From Brevundimonas sp. (GTDB lineage: Bacteria > Pseudomonadota > Alphaproteobacteria > Caulobacterales > Caulobacteraceae), in assembly GCF_019636155.1 (NCBI RefSeq), contig NZ_JAHBYB010000001.1, forward strand, positions 186,001-250,000: a DNA stretch of 64,000 nucleotides, given 5' to 3'. Under the pieces are notes generated by a model, which ran no database searches, was not told the origin of the DNA, and saw only the letters and a list, made by a program, of their open reading frames with translations. Shown one piece after another: positions 1 through 9,762 of the stretch (positions are counted from its first letter, which is position 1; every line of letters begins with the position of its first letter). Position numbers and translations under genes: made by a program.

Positions 1-1085
1 CCCGGCAGGAAGCCGCCGTATTTGCGCAGGTTCTCGGCCGTGTCCTCGGGATTGAAGGTGATCGAGGTGTAGAAGAAGGTGAAGAAGATGATCAGCAGGG
101 CATAGAGGGCCGTGAAGATCGGCTGGCCGTGCTGCAGCTGGGCCGTGACGACCGGCACCCAGCTCAGCCACTCGGGCAGGTTGGCGTTGGCCGTCATCTG
201 GGCCACCGTGGCCGGCAGCAGCAGCAGGGACGAGGCGAAGATCGGCGGGATGACGCCGGCGGTGTTGACCTTCAGCGGCAGGAAGCTGCGCTCGCCGCCG
301 GCCATGCGGTTGCCTTCCTGGCGCTTGGGATACTGGATCAGCAGCCGTCTCTGGGCCCGCTCCATCACCACGATGAAGACGACCACGGCGGCCATCATGA
401 TGGCGATGAAGAACAGGGCGAAGGCCGACATCTGACCCTGCTGGGCCAGGCCCAGCAGACGCGCCACCGACCCCGGCAGGACCGCCACGATGCCGGCGAA
501 GATGATCAGCGACACCCCGTTGCCGACGCCGCGCGCCGTCACCTGCTCGCCCAGCCACATCAGGAACATGGTGCCGCCGGTCAGGGTCACGACCGTCGAG
601 ACCAGGAAGAAGACGCCGGGGGCGTCGACCATGCCCTGGCTGTTGTTCAGGCCGATGGCGATGCCGAACGACTGGAACAGGGCCAGGACCACCGTCAGAT
701 AGCGGGTGTACTGGTTCAACTGCTTGCGGCCGCTTTCGCCGCCTTCCTTGCGCAGCTTCTCCCACGGCGGATAGACCGCGCCCATCAGTTGGACGATGAT
801 CGAGGCCGAGATATAGGGCATCACGTTCAGGGCGAAGACCGCCATCCGCTCGACCGCGCCGCCCGAGAACATGTTGAACATGTCCAGGATGCCGCGCTGG
901 CCGTCCGGGTTCTGGAAGAACTGCAGGAAGGCTTCGGAGTTGATGCCCGGGATCGGCACATAGGTGCCGATGCGGTAGACGATCAGCGCCCCCAGGGTGA
1001 ACAGCAGGCGTTTGTGCAGCTCGGTCGCCTTGGCGAACGAGCCGATGTTCATATTGGCTGCGAGTTGTTCGGCGGCCGAAGCCAT
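1..1085 (-). CDS. secY: Protein translocase subunit SecY (partial, C-terminus beyond left edge)
   Basis: Central channel subunit of the SecYEG translocon in the inner membrane. About 361 residues are visible, so roughly the last 80 of a usual 440 are missing. The product starts MASAAEQLAANMNIGSFAKA and shows GINSEAFLQFF in the first periplasmic (plug) region, PYISASIIVQLMGAVYPPWE in TM2, and repeated hydrophobic helices. It is the last visible gene of the S10-spc operon, 106 nt after rplO, which is its standard place. Confidence 0.96.
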   Translation of the reverse strand, partial: MASAAEQLAANMNIGSFAKATELHKRLLFTLGALIVYRIGTYVPIPGINSEAFLQFFQNPDGQRGILDMFNMFSGGAVERMAVFALNVMPYISASIIVQLMGAVYPPWEKLRKEGGESGRKQLNQYTRYLTVVLALFQSFGIAIGLNNSQGMVDAPGVFFLVSTVVTLTGGTMFLMWLGEQVTARGVGNGVSLIIFAGIVAVLPGSVARLLGLAQQGQMSAFALFFIAIMMAAVVVFIVVMERAQRRLLIQYPKRQEGNRMAGGERSFLPLKVNTAGVIPPIFASSLLLLPATVAQMTANANLPEWLSWVPVVTAQLQHGQPIFTALYALLIIFFTFFYTSITFNPEDTAENLRKYGGFLP

Positions 1086-1191
1086 GTTGGTCACCCCGAC
1101 GGATCAGAACGCGCGCATCGGACCTGAAGTCCACGCCTGCGTCCAGATAGGCGAAGGGCGGCCTGTCAGCCAGACCGCCCCGCTTGGTTTT

Positions 1192-1791
1192 TTACTTCGC
1201 GCCCTTGGCGGCGGTGCGCTTGGCGCGGGCCGAGACCTTGTTGGCGTCGCCCTTGGGCGCCTTGGCGGCCGGAGCCTTGCCCTTGGCGGCGTTGCGTTTT
1301 TCGACGCGGGCGGCGGCGGCGGCCTCAGCGGCGATGCGCTGCTGGGTCACCGAACCGCCGGCGGCTTCGATCGCCTTGATCGCACCGGCCGAGGCCGACC
1401 AGACGACCATGTTCAGCTTGGCCTTCAGTTCGCCCGTGCCCAGGACGCGCACCCCATCCTTGACGCGACGGATCACGCCGGCGGCCACCAGGGCCTCGCC
1501 GTTGATGTCCTTCTTGATGTCCAGCTTCTTGGCGTCCACGGCGTCCTGCAGACGCCACAGGTTCACCTCGGCCAGCTTCAGGGCGTTGGGATTGTTGAAG
1601 CCGCGCTTGGGCATGCGCATGTACAGCGGCATCTGGCCGCCCTCAAAGCCGCCGATGGCGACGCCCGAACGGGACTTCTGGCCCTTGACGCCGCGGCCCG
1701 AGGTCTTGCCCTTGCCCGAACCGGGGCCACGGCCGACGCGCATGCGCTTCTTGTGGGCGCCTTCGTTGTCGCGGATTTCGTTGAGTTTCAT
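1192..1791 (-). CDS. rplO: 50S ribosomal protein L15 with long C-terminal extension
   Basis: Large-subunit protein. The hallmark N-terminus [16 protein letters not shown] is followed by the basic glycine-rich stretch [16 protein letters not shown]. The length is 199 residues against the usual 145-160. The surplus is an Ala/Lys tail beginning near residue 155 ([20 protein letters not shown]). An in-frame extension to 1944 exists but only reads through the upstream palindrome (1859-1946), so the ATG at 1791 is the start. The gap to rpmD is 173 nt, the longest inside this operon, and contains that palindrome. Confidence 0.95.
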   Translation of the reverse strand: MKLNEIRDNEGAHKKRMRVGRGPGSGKGKTSGRGVKGQKSRSGVAIGGFEGGQMPLYMRMPKRGFNNPNALKLAEVNLWRLQDAVDAKKLDIKKDINGEALVAAGVIRRVKDGVRVLGTGELKAKLNMVVWSASAGAIKAIEAAGGSVTQQRIAAEAAAAARVEKRNAAKGKAPAAKAPKGDANKVSARAKRTAAKGAK

Positions 1792-1858
1792 GTGCCTGAT
1801 CCTTTCGGGTGCTAGCGCCTGGCTGAGGCCAGACTCGGCTTGGAAAAATGAAAGTGGC

Positions 1859-1946
1859 GAGTGGCGAGTGATGAGTGGCGAGTCAAGAAAAATCGGATGA
1901 CCCGATCTCCCTACGCTCGTCACTCGCCACTCATCACTCGCCACTC
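1859..1946. repeat. Perfect 25-bp inverted repeat of GAGTGGCGAGT units
   Basis: The left arm 1859-1883 and the right arm 1922-1946 are perfect reverse complements over 25 bp, with a 38-nt loop. Each arm is built from the unit GAGTGGCGAGT repeated with a short variant spacer. A second member of the family lies at 21021-21149. The element sits in the rpmD-rplO gap inside an otherwise tightly packed ribosomal operon, so its RNA should form a long hairpin in the operon mRNA. Confidence 0.9.
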
Positions 1947-1964
1947 CCGCTCATGGAGCGGTGC

Positions 1965-2159
1965 TTATTTCTCGACCACTTCCACCATGTGGGCGACCTT
2001 GGCGATCATGCCGCGGACGGAAGGGGTGTCCTCCAGGGTCGCCTCGCGGCCGACGCGGTTCAGGCCCAGGCCCGCCAGGGTGGCGCGCTGGTCCTTGGTG
2101 CGGCGGATCGGGCTGCCGGTCTGGCGCACGGTGACGGTCGTGGTGTCTTTCTTGGCCAT
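1965..2159 (-). CDS. rpmD: 50S ribosomal protein L30
   Basis: Small large-subunit protein of 64 residues, normal for the family. The signature is [20 protein letters not shown] followed by [17 protein letters not shown], the usual L30 core, and the MVEVVEK end. It starts 3 nt after rpsE stops, so the two are translationally close. A palindrome and 173 nt separate it from rplO downstream. Confidence 0.96.
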   Translation of the reverse strand: MAKKDTTTVTVRQTGSPIRRTKDQRATLAGLGLNRVGREATLEDTPSVRGMIAKVAHMVEVVEK

Positions 2160-2162
2160 GTC

Positions 2163-2765
2163 TTAGCCCTCGATGGCTTCGGGCGACGAGGCGCCGTCGC
2201 TGCGGCGGCCCATCAGGTCGGAGACCTTCTTGCCGCGCTTGGAGGCGATCTGACGCGGCGACGACTGGACCTTCAGAGCTTCGAAGGTGGCGCGCACCAT
2301 GTTGTAGGGGTTCGACGAACCGGTCGACTTGCCCACCACGTCCTGGACGCCCAGGGTTTCCAGCACGGCGCGCATCGGACCGCCGGCGATGACGCCGGTG
2401 CCCGGAGGGGCCGCACGCATCATGATCTTGCCGGCGCCCCAGCGGCCATTGCCGTCGTGGTGCAGGGTGCGGTTCTCGCGCAGCGGAACCTTGATCATGG
2501 TCTTCTTGGCTTCTTCGGTCGCCTTGCGGATGGCTTCCGGCACTTCGCGCGCCTTGCCGTGACCGAAGCCGACGCGGCCCTTGCCGTCGCCGACGACCAT
2601 CAGGGCCGCGAACGAGAACCGGCGGCCGCCCTTCACGGTGGCGGCGACGCGGTTGATGTGCACCAGCTTCTCGACGATGTCCGAATCCGGACCTTCGACG
2701 GGGGGAGCGTTGCGGTTGTCCCGGCGATTACGGTCGCCGCCGCCGCGTTGGGGTTGTTGCGCCAT
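2163..2765 (-). CDS. rpsE: 30S ribosomal protein S5
   Basis: Small-subunit protein involved in decoding accuracy. The length is 200 residues against about 167 in E. coli. The excess is an N-terminal basic/Asn-rich tail ([14 protein letters not shown]). The double-stranded RNA-binding S5 domain begins near residue 30 ([20 protein letters not shown]), and the C-terminal domain contains [19 protein letters not shown]. It lies between rplR (12 nt upstream) and rpmD (3 nt downstream). Confidence 0.97.
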   Translation of the reverse strand: MAQQPQRGGGDRNRRDNRNAPPVEGPDSDIVEKLVHINRVAATVKGGRRFSFAALMVVGDGKGRVGFGHGKAREVPEAIRKATEEAKKTMIKVPLRENRTLHHDGNGRWGAGKIMMRAAPPGTGVIAGGPMRAVLETLGVQDVVGKSTGSSNPYNMVRATFEALKVQSSPRQIASKRGKKVSDLMGRRSDGASSPEAIEG

Positions 2766-2777
2766 CTGTCGCGTCCC

Positions 2778-3134
2778 TTAGAAATTCAGGCCGGCTTCAC
2801 GCGCGGCTTCCGCCAGCGCCTTCACCCGTCCGTGATAGATGTAGCCGCCGCGGTCGAAGACGACGTCCTTGACGCCCTTCTCGATGGCGCGTTCGGCGAT
2901 CAGCTTGCCGATCTTGGCGGCCGCCGCGACGTCCGAGCCCTTCGAACCCTTGCCGCCTTCCAGCGACGAGGCGGCGGCGACGGTGACGCCCTGGGCGTCG
3001 TCGATGATCTGGGCCGAGATGTTCTTGTCCGAACGGGTCACCGACAGACGCAGGCGGCCGTTGGCCACGGCCTTCAGGCGGCGACGGTTGCGCTCGGCGC
3101 GGCGCTTGGCGGTTTGTCGAAGAGAGAGAGCCAT
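2778..3134 (-). CDS. rplR: 50S ribosomal protein L18
   Basis: Binds 5S rRNA and helps attach it to the 50S subunit. The length of 118 residues is standard. The N-terminal basic stretch [19 protein letters not shown] and the ending [20 protein letters not shown] are characteristic. It follows rplF by 3 nt and precedes rpsE by 12 nt in the spc order. Confidence 0.97.
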   Translation of the reverse strand: MALSLRQTAKRRAERNRRRLKAVANGRLRLSVTRSDKNISAQIIDDAQGVTVAAASSLEGGKGSKGSDVAAAAKIGKLIAERAIEKGVKDVVFDRGGYIYHGRVKALAEAAREAGLNF

Positions 3135-3137
3135 GAC

Positions 3138-3671
3138 TTACTTCTTCTTGCCTTCCTTGCGACGCACGGTCTCGCCGGCGTAGCGGATGCCCTTGCCCTT
3201 GTAGGGCTCCGGCGGACGCAGCTTGCGGATGACGGCGGCGATCTGGCCGACGGCCTGCTTGTCGGAGCCCGAGATCTTGATCTCGGTCTGCTTGGGCGTG
3301 GCGAAGGTCACGCCGGCGGGCGGCGCGATGTCCACGTCATGCGAGAAGCCCAGCTGCAGCGACAGGGCGTTGCCCTTCATCGCGGCGCGGTACCCCACGC
3401 CCACCAGTTCCAGCGTCTGTTCGAAGCCGGTGGTGACGCCGGTCACCATATTGGCGACCAGGGTGCGCGACAGGCCCCACATGGCGCGGGCGCGGGCGGT
3501 GTCCGAACGCGGAGCCAGCGACAGTTCTTCGCCGTCCTGCTTGATCTCGACCTCGTCGGCCACGGTCCAGGCGTGCTCGCCCTTGGGGCCCTTGACGGTG
3601 ACGGTCTGGCCGTCGAGCGTGACGGTCACGCCCTTCGGCACGGCGATGGTTTTCTTGCCGATACGAGACAT
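3138..3671 (-). CDS. rplF: 50S ribosomal protein L6
   Basis: Large-subunit protein near the factor-binding site. It starts [15 protein letters not shown], the canonical beginning. The in-frame ORF extends to 3716 but the extra 15 residues overlap rpsH and are not family-like, so 3671 is chosen, giving 177 residues. The C-terminal L6 signature is [15 protein letters not shown]. rpsH ends 1 nt before this start. Confidence 0.96.
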   Translation of the reverse strand: MSRIGKKTIAVPKGVTVTLDGQTVTVKGPKGEHAWTVADEVEIKQDGEELSLAPRSDTARARAMWGLSRTLVANMVTGVTTGFEQTLELVGVGYRAAMKGNALSLQLGFSHDVDIAPPAGVTFATPKQTEIKISGSDKQAVGQIAAVIRKLRPPEPYKGKGIRYAGETVRRKEGKKK

Positions 3672-3672
3672 A

Positions 3673-4071
3673 TCAATAGACCCGGCAGAGGACTTCGCCG
3701 CCGACATTGGCGTCACGGGCGGCGGCGTCGGACATGACGCCCTTGGACGTCGACAGGATCGAGATGCCCAGGCCGTTCTTGATCGGCTTCAGGTCGCTGA
3801 TCGCCGAATAGACGCGGCGGCCGGGCTTGGACACGCGGGCGATCTCGGCGATCACCGGCTTGCCGTCGAAATACTTCAGCTCGATCTCGAACTGCGGGAA
3901 CTCGCCCGGGTTCTGAACCAGGCTGTAGCCGCGGATGTAGCCTTCGTCCTGCAGCACGTCCAGGACGCGCTGGCGCAGGCGGGAGGCCGGGGTCAGCACC
4001 TTGGAACGCTTGCGGGTCGCGGCGTTCTTGATGCGAGCGATCATGTCGCTGAGGGGATCGTTGATCATCAT
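3673..4071 (-). CDS. rpsH: 30S ribosomal protein S8
   Basis: Primary 16S rRNA-binding protein. In E. coli it is the translational repressor of the spc operon; whether that holds here cannot be read from the sequence. The length is 132 residues. The N-terminus is [17 protein letters not shown], and the second Met may be the true start. The C-terminus shows the family signature [13 protein letters not shown]. It follows rpsN by 15 nt. Confidence 0.96.
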   Translation of the reverse strand: MMINDPLSDMIARIKNAATRKRSKVLTPASRLRQRVLDVLQDEGYIRGYSLVQNPGEFPQFEIELKYFDGKPVIAEIARVSKPGRRVYSAISDLKPIKNGLGISILSTSKGVMSDAAARDANVGGEVLCRVY

Positions 4072-4086
4072 GATGTATGCCTCCCC

Positions 4087-4392
4087 TTACCAGCTCGACT
4101 TCGTCAGGCCGGGGATCTGGCCCAGGTTGCCCAGTTCGCGCAGGGCGATCCGGCTCATCTTGAGCTTGCGATAATAGGCGCGCGGGCGGCCGGTGACGTC
4201 GCAACGGTTGCGGATGCGCGTCGGGGCCGAGTTGCGCGGCAGGGCGGCCAGCTTCAGGCGCGCGTCGAAGCGCTCCTCCAGCGGCAGGCTCTCGTCGTTG
4301 GCGATGGCCTTCAGCGCGGCGCGCTTCTCGGCGTATTTCGCGACCAGGGCCTTGACCTTGTCGTTGCGATTGATGGCGGACTTCTTAGCCAT
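4087..4392 (-). CDS. rpsN: 30S ribosomal protein S14 (zinc-independent type)
   Basis: Small-subunit head protein of 101 residues, the long form. Only one Cys is present in the conserved motif [20 protein letters not shown], so it lacks the CxxC pairs of the zinc-binding form. It starts [17 protein letters not shown]. Position between rplE and rpsH is standard. Confidence 0.96.
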   Translation of the reverse strand: MAKKSAINRNDKVKALVAKYAEKRAALKAIANDESLPLEERFDARLKLAALPRNSAPTRIRNRCDVTGRPRAYYRKLKMSRIALRELGNLGQIPGLTKSSW

Positions 4393-4411
4393 TGTTCTCT
4401 TCCCTTCCCGC

Positions 4412-4969
4412 TCAGTTCACGAACGGGAACTTGAACTCGGCGAGAAGGGCCTTGGCCTCCTCGTCGGTCTTGGCCGTGGTGCAGACGACGATGTCCATGC
4501 CCCACATCTGATCGATCTGGTCGTAGTTGATCTCGGGGAACACGATGTGTTCCTTCAGGCCGGTGGCGTAGTTGCCGCGGCCGTCGAACGAGGTGCCCTT
4601 CAGGCCCCGGAAATCCTTCACCCGCGGCAGGGCGATGGTGATGAACCGGTCCAGGAACTCGTACATCTGGTCGCCGCGCAGGGTGACCTTGCCGCCGATG
4701 ACCATGCCTTCACGCAGCTTGAAGCCGGCGATCGAGTTGCGGGCCTTGGTCGGCACGGCCTTCTGACCGGCGATCTTGGTCAGGTCCGCCAGGGCGGCGT
4801 TGGCCTTCTTGGAGTCGGCCACGGCCTCGCCGACACCCATGTTCAGGACGATCTTGTCCAGCTTGGGCACCTGCATCTCGTTGGTGTAGCCGAACTTTTC
4901 CTTCATCAGGCCGCGGATGCGGGCCTGATAGTCGGACTTCAGCCGGGGGGTGTATTTCTCGGTAGCCAT
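4412..4969 (-). CDS. rplE: 50S ribosomal protein L5
   Basis: Binds 5S rRNA and contacts the P-site tRNA. It has 185 residues (usual about 180). The core signature [18 protein letters not shown] and the later [16 protein letters not shown] are typical. The initiator overlaps the rplX stop by one base (TGATG arrangement), which suggests translational coupling. Confidence 0.97.
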   Translation of the reverse strand: MATEKYTPRLKSDYQARIRGLMKEKFGYTNEMQVPKLDKIVLNMGVGEAVADSKKANAALADLTKIAGQKAVPTKARNSIAGFKLREGMVIGGKVTLRGDQMYEFLDRFITIALPRVKDFRGLKGTSFDGRGNYATGLKEHIVFPEINYDQIDQMWGMDIVVCTTAKTDEEAKALLAEFKFPFVN

Positions 4970-5277
4970 CAGATGACGTCTCCCGTCGTCTTGGCGAAGC
5001 GGACCTTCTTGTCGCCTTCGATCTTGAAGCCGACGCGGCTCGCCTTGCCGTTGGCGTCGGCGATCGCGACGTTCGACAGGTGAATCGACGCTTCCTTGTT
5101 CTTGATGCCGCCCTGCGGGTCGGCCTGGGTCGGGCGGGTGTGGCGCTGAACCATGTTCAGGCCTTCCACGACGACACGGTTCTCGGTCGGAAGGACCTTC
5201 AGGACGGCGCCGGTGCGGCCCTTGTCCTTGCCGGTCAGGACGACGACGCGGTCGCCCTTCTTGATCTTGGCGGCCAT
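4969..5277 (-). CDS. rplX: 50S ribosomal protein L24
   Basis: Early assembly protein of the 50S subunit. It has 102 residues, with the KOW motif [19 protein letters not shown] at the N-terminus. A longer open frame extends upstream to 5589, but it runs through rplN in another frame, so the ATG at 5277 is used. It starts 2 nt after the rplN stop and its own stop overlaps the rplE start. Confidence 0.96.
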   Translation of the reverse strand: MAAKIKKGDRVVVLTGKDKGRTGAVLKVLPTENRVVVEGLNMVQRHTRPTQADPQGGIKNKEASIHLSNVAIADANGKASRVGFKIEGDKKVRFAKTTGDVI

Positions 5278-5279
5278 GG

Positions 5280-5648
5280 TTACAGGACCTCCGGAGCCAG
5301 GGAGATGATCTTCATGTGGTTCTTGGCGCGCAGTTCGCGCGGAACCGGGCCGAAGATACGGGTGCCGACCGGCTCGTTCTGCTTGTTGACGATGACGGCG
5401 GCCGACTTGTCGAAGCGGATGACCGAGCCGTCCTTGCGCTGGATGTCCTTGGCGGTGCGCACGACGATGGCGCGCACGACGTCGCCCTTCTTCACGCGGC
5501 CGCGCGGGATGGCTTCCTTCACCGAGGCGACGATGGTGTCGCCGATCGAGGCGTAGCGGCGCTTGGAGCCGCCCAGCACCTTGATGCACATGACCCGGCG
5601 CGCGCCCGAATTGTCGGCCACTTCCAGGTTAGTTTGCATCTGGATCAT
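5280..5648 (-). CDS. rplN: 50S ribosomal protein L14
   Basis: Large-subunit protein at the subunit interface. It has exactly the canonical 122 residues, starting [35 protein letters not shown] ending ([14 protein letters not shown]) is standard. It begins the spc half of the cluster after rpsQ, 18 nt apart. Confidence 0.97.
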   Translation of the reverse strand: MIQMQTNLEVADNSGARRVMCIKVLGGSKRRYASIGDTIVASVKEAIPRGRVKKGDVVRAIVVRTAKDIQRKDGSVIRFDKSAAVIVNKQNEPVGTRIFGPVPRELRAKNHMKIISLAPEVL

Positions 5649-5666
5649 TGTATCAGATCCTTCCGA

Positions 5667-5909
5667 TTACGAGGCCGAGGCGGGGGAAAGGACTTCCCAG
5701 CGCTTCAGCTTGGACTTGGGGGCGCACTCGACGATGCGGGCCACGTCGCCGATCTTCAGCGCGTTGCCTTCGTCGTGGGCGTGGTACTTCTTGGACAGAC
5801 GCACGGTCTTCTTCAGCACCGGGTGCAGCAGGGTGCGCTCGACCTTGACGACGACAGTCTTGTCGCCCTTGTCGGAGACGACCACGCCTTCGAGAATTCG
5901 CTTGGGCAT
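5667..5909 (-). CDS. rpsQ: 30S ribosomal protein S17
   Basis: Primary 16S rRNA-binding protein with an OB fold. It has 80 residues and starts [18 protein letters not shown]. The family motifs [19 protein letters not shown] and [13 protein letters not shown] are present. It lies 12 nt after rpmC. Confidence 0.96.
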   Translation of the reverse strand: MPKRILEGVVVSDKGDKTVVVKVERTLLHPVLKKTVRLSKKYHAHDEGNALKIGDVARIVECAPKSKLKRWEVLSPASAS

Positions 5910-5921
5910 ATTCGGGTCTCC

Positions 5922-6122
5922 TTAGGCCGACGCGCGCTGCTTCTCGCGCAGCAGCGACGAGATGCGGGCGATGTCCTTGCGCACTTCCGAAACGCGATGG
6001 GTCTTCTCCATCTGGCCGGTGGCGGCCTGGAAGCGCAGGTTGAACTGTTCCTTCTTCAGGGACAGCAGCTGGTCGCCCAGCTGATCGGTCGTCATGGACC
6101 GCAGATCGGCGATCTTGGTCAT
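5922..6122 (-). CDS. rpmC: 50S ribosomal protein L29
   Basis: Small helical protein at the exit of the peptide tunnel, near the binding site of SRP and trigger factor. It has 66 residues. The signature is [21 protein letters not shown], and the rest is alpha-helical. Its start overlaps the rplP stop by 4 nt (ATGA type), a coupling signal. Confidence 0.96.
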   Translation of the reverse strand: MTKIADLRSMTTDQLGDQLLSLKKEQFNLRFQAATGQMEKTHRVSEVRKDIARISSLLREKQRASA

Positions 6123-6556
6123 GCCGCTTGCTCCGTGATGATGCCGGCGTCCAGGCGGGTGACCACCTTGGTGCGGACCGGCAGCTTGGCGGCGCCCAGG
6201 CGCAGCGCCTCGCGGGCGATGTCGTCCGGCACGCCGTCGATTTCAAACAGGATCCGGCCCGGGGCGCAGCGCGCGGCCCAGTGATCCACGGCGCCCTTGC
6301 CCTTGCCCATGCGGACTTCGGCCGGCTTGCCGGTGACCGGCAGGTCGGGGAACACGCGAATCCAGACGCGGCCCTGACGCTTCATCTGGCGGGTGATCGC
6401 GCGGCGGGCCGCCTCGATCTGACGCGCGGTGATGCGTTCCGGCTCCAGCGTCTTCAGGCCATACGAGCCGAAGTTCAGCGAGAAGCCGCCCTTGGCCGAG
6501 CCGTGGATGCGGCCCTTGAAGGCCTTGCGGTATTTGGTCTTCTTCGGTTGCAACAT
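6119..6556 (-). CDS. rplP: 50S ribosomal protein L16
   Basis: Large-subunit protein needed for A-site tRNA positioning. It has 145 residues and starts [17 protein letters not shown]. The signatures [19 protein letters not shown] and [13 protein letters not shown] are intact. It follows rpsC by 3 nt. Confidence 0.97.
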   Translation of the reverse strand: MLQPKKTKYRKAFKGRIHGSAKGGFSLNFGSYGLKTLEPERITARQIEAARRAITRQMKRQGRVWIRVFPDLPVTGKPAEVRMGKGKGAVDHWAARCAPGRILFEIDGVPDDIAREALRLGAAKLPVRTKVVTRLDAGIITEQAA

Positions 6557-6559
6557 GAC

Positions 6560-7315
6560 TTAGTTCTCACGTCCCCGGTCACGACGCGGACCGCGGTCGC
6601 CGCGGGGGCCGCCGCGCTCACGGCCTTCGTTCGACGACGGGCCAGAGGCTTCCTGGGCCCAGCGCTTGTCCTGGGCCATCGGGTCGTGCTCCAGGACTTC
6701 GCCCTTGAAGACCCAGACCTTGATGCCGATGATGCCGTAGGTCGTCTTGGCTTCGTAGAAGCCGTAGTCGATGTCGGCGCGCAGGGTGTGCAGCGGCACG
6801 CGGCCTTCGCGGTACCATTCCATACGGGCGATTTCAGCGCCGCCCAGGCGACCCGACACATTGATCCGAACGCCCTTGGCGCCCAGACGCATGGCCGACT
6901 GCATGGCGCGCTTCATGGCGCGGCGGAAGGCGATCCGGCGCTCCAGCTGCTGGGCGATGCCCTCGGCGATCAGCTGGGCGTCGGTTTCCGGCTTGCGGAC
7001 TTCGACGATGTTCAGGTGAACTTCGCCCTCGGTCTGGGCCGAGATGTCCTTGCGCAGCTTCTCGATGTCGGCGCCCTTCTTGCCGATCACGACACCCGGG
7101 CGGGCGGCGTAGATCGTCACGCGGCACTTCTTGTGCGGACGCTCGATGATGATGCGCGACACGCCGGCGCCCGACAGGCGCTCTTTCAGCCAGGTGCGCA
7201 GCTTCAGGTCCTGGTGCAGCAGGCGGGCGTAGTCGGCCCCGCCGGCGTACCAGCGGCTGTCCCAGGTGCGGTTCACGCCGAGGCGGAAACCGATCGGATT
7301 GATTTTCTGACCCAT
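6560..7315 (-). CDS. rpsC: 30S ribosomal protein S3
   Basis: Small-subunit protein at the mRNA entry channel. It has 251 residues. The KH domain carries [20 protein letters not shown] near residue 75, and the C-terminal domain has [18 protein letters not shown]. The extra tail after residue about 220 is Arg/Gly/Asp rich ([17 protein letters not shown]), as in many alphaproteobacteria. The start overlaps the rplV stop by 1 nt. Confidence 0.97.
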   Translation of the reverse strand: MGQKINPIGFRLGVNRTWDSRWYAGGADYARLLHQDLKLRTWLKERLSGAGVSRIIIERPHKKCRVTIYAARPGVVIGKKGADIEKLRKDISAQTEGEVHLNIVEVRKPETDAQLIAEGIAQQLERRIAFRRAMKRAMQSAMRLGAKGVRINVSGRLGGAEIARMEWYREGRVPLHTLRADIDYGFYEAKTTYGIIGIKVWVFKGEVLEHDPMAQDKRWAQEASGPSSNEGRERGGPRGDRGPRRDRGREN

Positions 7316-7695
7316 CAGGCGGCCTCGCCGGCTTCACGGACCACGATGGTGATCTCGCTGAACGGTTTCAGGATGCGCGACGAGCGGCCGCGAGCGCGGC
7401 TCGCGAAACGCTTCATCACCAGGTTCTTGCCCACGAAGGCCTCGGCCACGACCAGGGAGTCGATGTCGAGGTTGTGGTTGTTCTCGGCGTTCGACACGGC
7501 CGAATACAGGGCCTTGCGAACGTCGCCGGCGATGCGCTTGCGGCTGAATTCCAGCTCGTTCAGCGCCTTCTGGACCGGCAGGCCGCGGATCGAGGCGGCG
7601 ACCAGGTTCAGCTTCTGCGGGCTGATGCGGACGTTGGTGACCTTGGCGCGGGCCTCGGTCGCGCCGACGCGACGGGGGTTCTTGGTCTGGGCCAT
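7315..7695 (-). CDS. rplV: 50S ribosomal protein L22
   Basis: Large-subunit protein whose beta-hairpin lines the peptide exit tunnel. It has 126 residues. The hairpin region near residues 85-105 reads [20 protein letters not shown]. It follows rpsS by 3 nt and overlaps rpsC by one base. Confidence 0.97.
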   Translation of the reverse strand: MAQTKNPRRVGATEARAKVTNVRISPQKLNLVAASIRGLPVQKALNELEFSRKRIAGDVRKALYSAVSNAENNHNLDIDSLVVAEAFVGKNLVMKRFASRARGRSSRILKPFSEITIVVREAGEAA

Positions 7696-7698
7696 CGG

Positions 7699-7977
7699 TT
7701 ACTTCCTCTTGGCCTTCTTGTCCGCCGCGTGGCCCGGGAAGTTCCGGGTCGGAGCGAACTCGCCGAACTTCATGCCGACCATTTCTTCGGAGACCGACAC
7801 CGGCACATGCTTCTGGCCGTTGTGGACACCGAAGGTCAGGCCGACGAACTGCGGCAGGATGGTGGAGCGGCGCGACCAGGTCTTGATCACGTCCTTGCGA
7901 CCCGACGACTGAGCGGCGTCGGCCTTCTTGAGCAGGTACCCGTCGACGAACGGGCCTTTCCAGGAGGAGCGGGCCAT
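7699..7977 (-). CDS. rpsS: 30S ribosomal protein S19
   Basis: Small-subunit head protein that forms a complex with S13. It has 92 residues. It starts [20 protein letters not shown] and has the signature [20 protein letters not shown] and [20 protein letters not shown] at the end. It lies 3 nt after rplB. Confidence 0.97.
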   Translation of the reverse strand: MARSSWKGPFVDGYLLKKADAAQSSGRKDVIKTWSRRSTILPQFVGLTFGVHNGQKHVPVSVSEEMVGMKFGEFAPTRNFPGHAADKKAKRK

Positions 7978-7980
7978 GTC

Positions 7981-8817
7981 TTAGCGAGCCTTCTTGGTGT
8001 GGCGGCTACGGATGATGAACTTGTCCGTGGCCTTGTTCTTGCGGGTCCGAGCGCCCTTGGTGTCCTTGCCCCACGGGGTGACCGGGGTGCGGCCGCCCGA
8101 GGTGCGGCCTTCGCCGCCGCCGTGCGGGTGGTCGATCGGGTTCATGGCCACGCCGCGAACGTGCGGACGCCAGCCCATGTGACGCTTGCGACCGGCCTTG
8201 CCCAGGTTCTGGTTCATGTGGTCGGGGTTCGACACCGCGCCCACCGTGGCCATGCAGCCGTCCAGAACCATGCGCAGTTCGCCCGAGCCGAGACGGATCT
8301 GGGCATAGCCCTGATCGCGGCCGACCAACTGGGCGTAGGCGCCGGCCGAACGGGCCAGCTGGGCGCCCTTGCCCGGCTTCATCTCGATGTTGTGGATGAT
8401 GGTCCCCACCGGCATCGAGCGCAGCGGCATGGCGTTGCCCGGCTTCACGTCCACCTTTTCACCGGCCACGATGGTGTCGCCGGCCTTAAGGCGCTGGGGC
8501 GCGATGATATAGGTCTTCTCGCCGTCCTCGTAGGTCACCAGGGCGATGAAGGCCGTGCGGTTCGGGTCGTATTCCAGACGCTCGACCGTGCCGACCGCGT
8601 CGAACTTGCGACGCTTGAAGTCGATCTTGCGGTACAGGGTCTTGGCGCCGCCGCCGCGGAAGCGGACAGCCACGCGACCGCCCTGACCGCGACCGCCCGA
8701 CTTGGTCAGGCCTTCGGTCAGCGACTTCTCCGGGCGGCCCTTGTGCAGCTCGGAGCGGTCGACCAGCACCAGGGCGCGGCGGCCCGGCGACGTCGGATTG
8801 TAATGTTTCAGAGCCAT
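7981..8817 (-). CDS. rplB: 50S ribosomal protein L2
   Basis: Core protein near the peptidyl transferase centre, needed for subunit association. It has 278 residues. The N-terminus is [20 protein letters not shown], and the functional His lies in the conserved [18 protein letters not shown] loop near residue 230. It follows rplW by 4 nt. Confidence 0.98.
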   Translation of the reverse strand: MALKHYNPTSPGRRALVLVDRSELHKGRPEKSLTEGLTKSGGRGQGGRVAVRFRGGGAKTLYRKIDFKRRKFDAVGTVERLEYDPNRTAFIALVTYEDGEKTYIIAPQRLKAGDTIVAGEKVDVKPGNAMPLRSMPVGTIIHNIEMKPGKGAQLARSAGAYAQLVGRDQGYAQIRLGSGELRMVLDGCMATVGAVSNPDHMNQNLGKAGRKRHMGWRPHVRGVAMNPIDHPHGGGEGRTSGGRTPVTPWGKDTKGARTRKNKATDKFIIRSRHTKKAR

Positions 8818-8821
8818 CGGA

Positions 8822-9124
8822 TCAGAGCCCCGTGGTGACGTCGATCGACTGGCCGTCGGCCAGCGTCACGATCGCTTTCTTGATGTCGACGCGACGGCCC
8901 TGGATGCCCCGGAACCGCTTGGTCTTGCCCTTCTGGATCAGGGTGTTGACCTTGACGACGTTGACTTTGAACAGGCTTTCGACCGCCGCGGCGATCTCGT
9001 CCTTCGAGGCCGTGTCGGCGACGCGGAAGACGACCTTGTTCTGCTCGGACAGCACCGTGGACTTCTCGGTGATCACCGGAGCCAGGATGGTGTCGTAGTG
9101 CTTGGCGGTAGGTTGAGCGGCCAT
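8822..9124 (-). CDS. rplW: 50S ribosomal protein L23
   Basis: Exit-tunnel protein that docks trigger factor and SRP. It has 100 residues. The signature [20 protein letters not shown] near the N-terminus and [20 protein letters not shown] in the loop are typical. Its ATG overlaps the rplD stop by one base. Confidence 0.97.
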   Translation of the reverse strand: MAAQPTAKHYDTILAPVITEKSTVLSEQNKVVFRVADTASKDEIAAAVESLFKVNVVKVNTLIQKGKTKRFRGIQGRRVDIKKAIVTLADGQSIDVTTGL

Positions 9125-9762
9125 TACGCGGCTTCCTTGTCGCTGAAGCGGGCTTCGATCGCCTCGACGGCGGCCTTGGTCAGCACCAGCTTGTCGGCCC
9201 GCAGGATGTCATAGACGTTCAGGCCGGCGTTCGGCAGCACGTCGATGTGCGGGATGTTGCGGGCGGCCAGGCCGAAGTTGGCGTCGACTTCCGGACCCGC
9301 GATGATCAGCGTCTTGGTCCAGCCCAGCTTGCCGAACTGCTCGCGCAGCTTGGCGGTCTTGGGCTCCTTGACCGAGACGGTGTCCACCACGACCAGTTCG
9401 CCGGCCTTGGCCTTGGACGACAGGGCGTGACGCAGGGCCAGGGCCCGCACCTTCTTGGGCAGCGAGAAGCCATGGTCGCGGACGACCGGGCCGAAGGCGC
9501 GCGAGCCGCCGACGAACTGGGGCGCACGGCGCGAACCGTGGCGGGCGCCGCCGGTGCCCTTCTGCTTGTACATCTTCTTGCCGGTGCGAGAATTCTCGTT
9601 CCGGGTCTGGACCTTGTGGGTGCCGGCGCGGCGCTTGGCCAGCTGCCAGTTCACATAGCGGGCCAGCAGGTCGCCGCGGATGTCGGAGATGCCGAAGACG
9701 GCGTCCGACAGCTCAACGTCGCCAGCAGCCTTGCCGTCGAGTTTGATGACCGAGAGTTTCAT
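9124..9762 (-). CDS. rplD: 50S ribosomal protein L4
   Basis: Tunnel-constriction protein. In E. coli it is also the autogenous repressor of the S10 operon; that role is not established for this lineage. It has 212 residues, with the extended basic loop [20 protein letters not shown] near residue 65. It overlaps both rplW and rplC by one base. Confidence 0.97.
   Translation of the reverse strand: MKLSVIKLDGKAAGDVELSDAVFGISDIRGDLLARYVNWQLAKRRAGTHKVQTRNENSRTGKKMYKQKGTGGARHGSRRAPQFVGGSRAFGPVVRDHGFSLPKKVRALALRHALSSKAKAGELVVVDTVSVKEPKTAKLREQFGKLGWTKTLIIAGPEVDANFGLAARNIPHIDVLPNAGLNVYDILRADKLVLTKAAVEAIEARFSDKEAA

Noticed and set aside
1859..1946. CRISPR array
   Set aside because: Units are tandem or inverted without unique spacers of constant length; it is a palindrome.
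1875..3737. Long plus-strand open frame opposite ribosomal genes
   Set aside because: It is the antisense of rpmD-rplF in a high-GC genome; it has low-complexity composition and no family.
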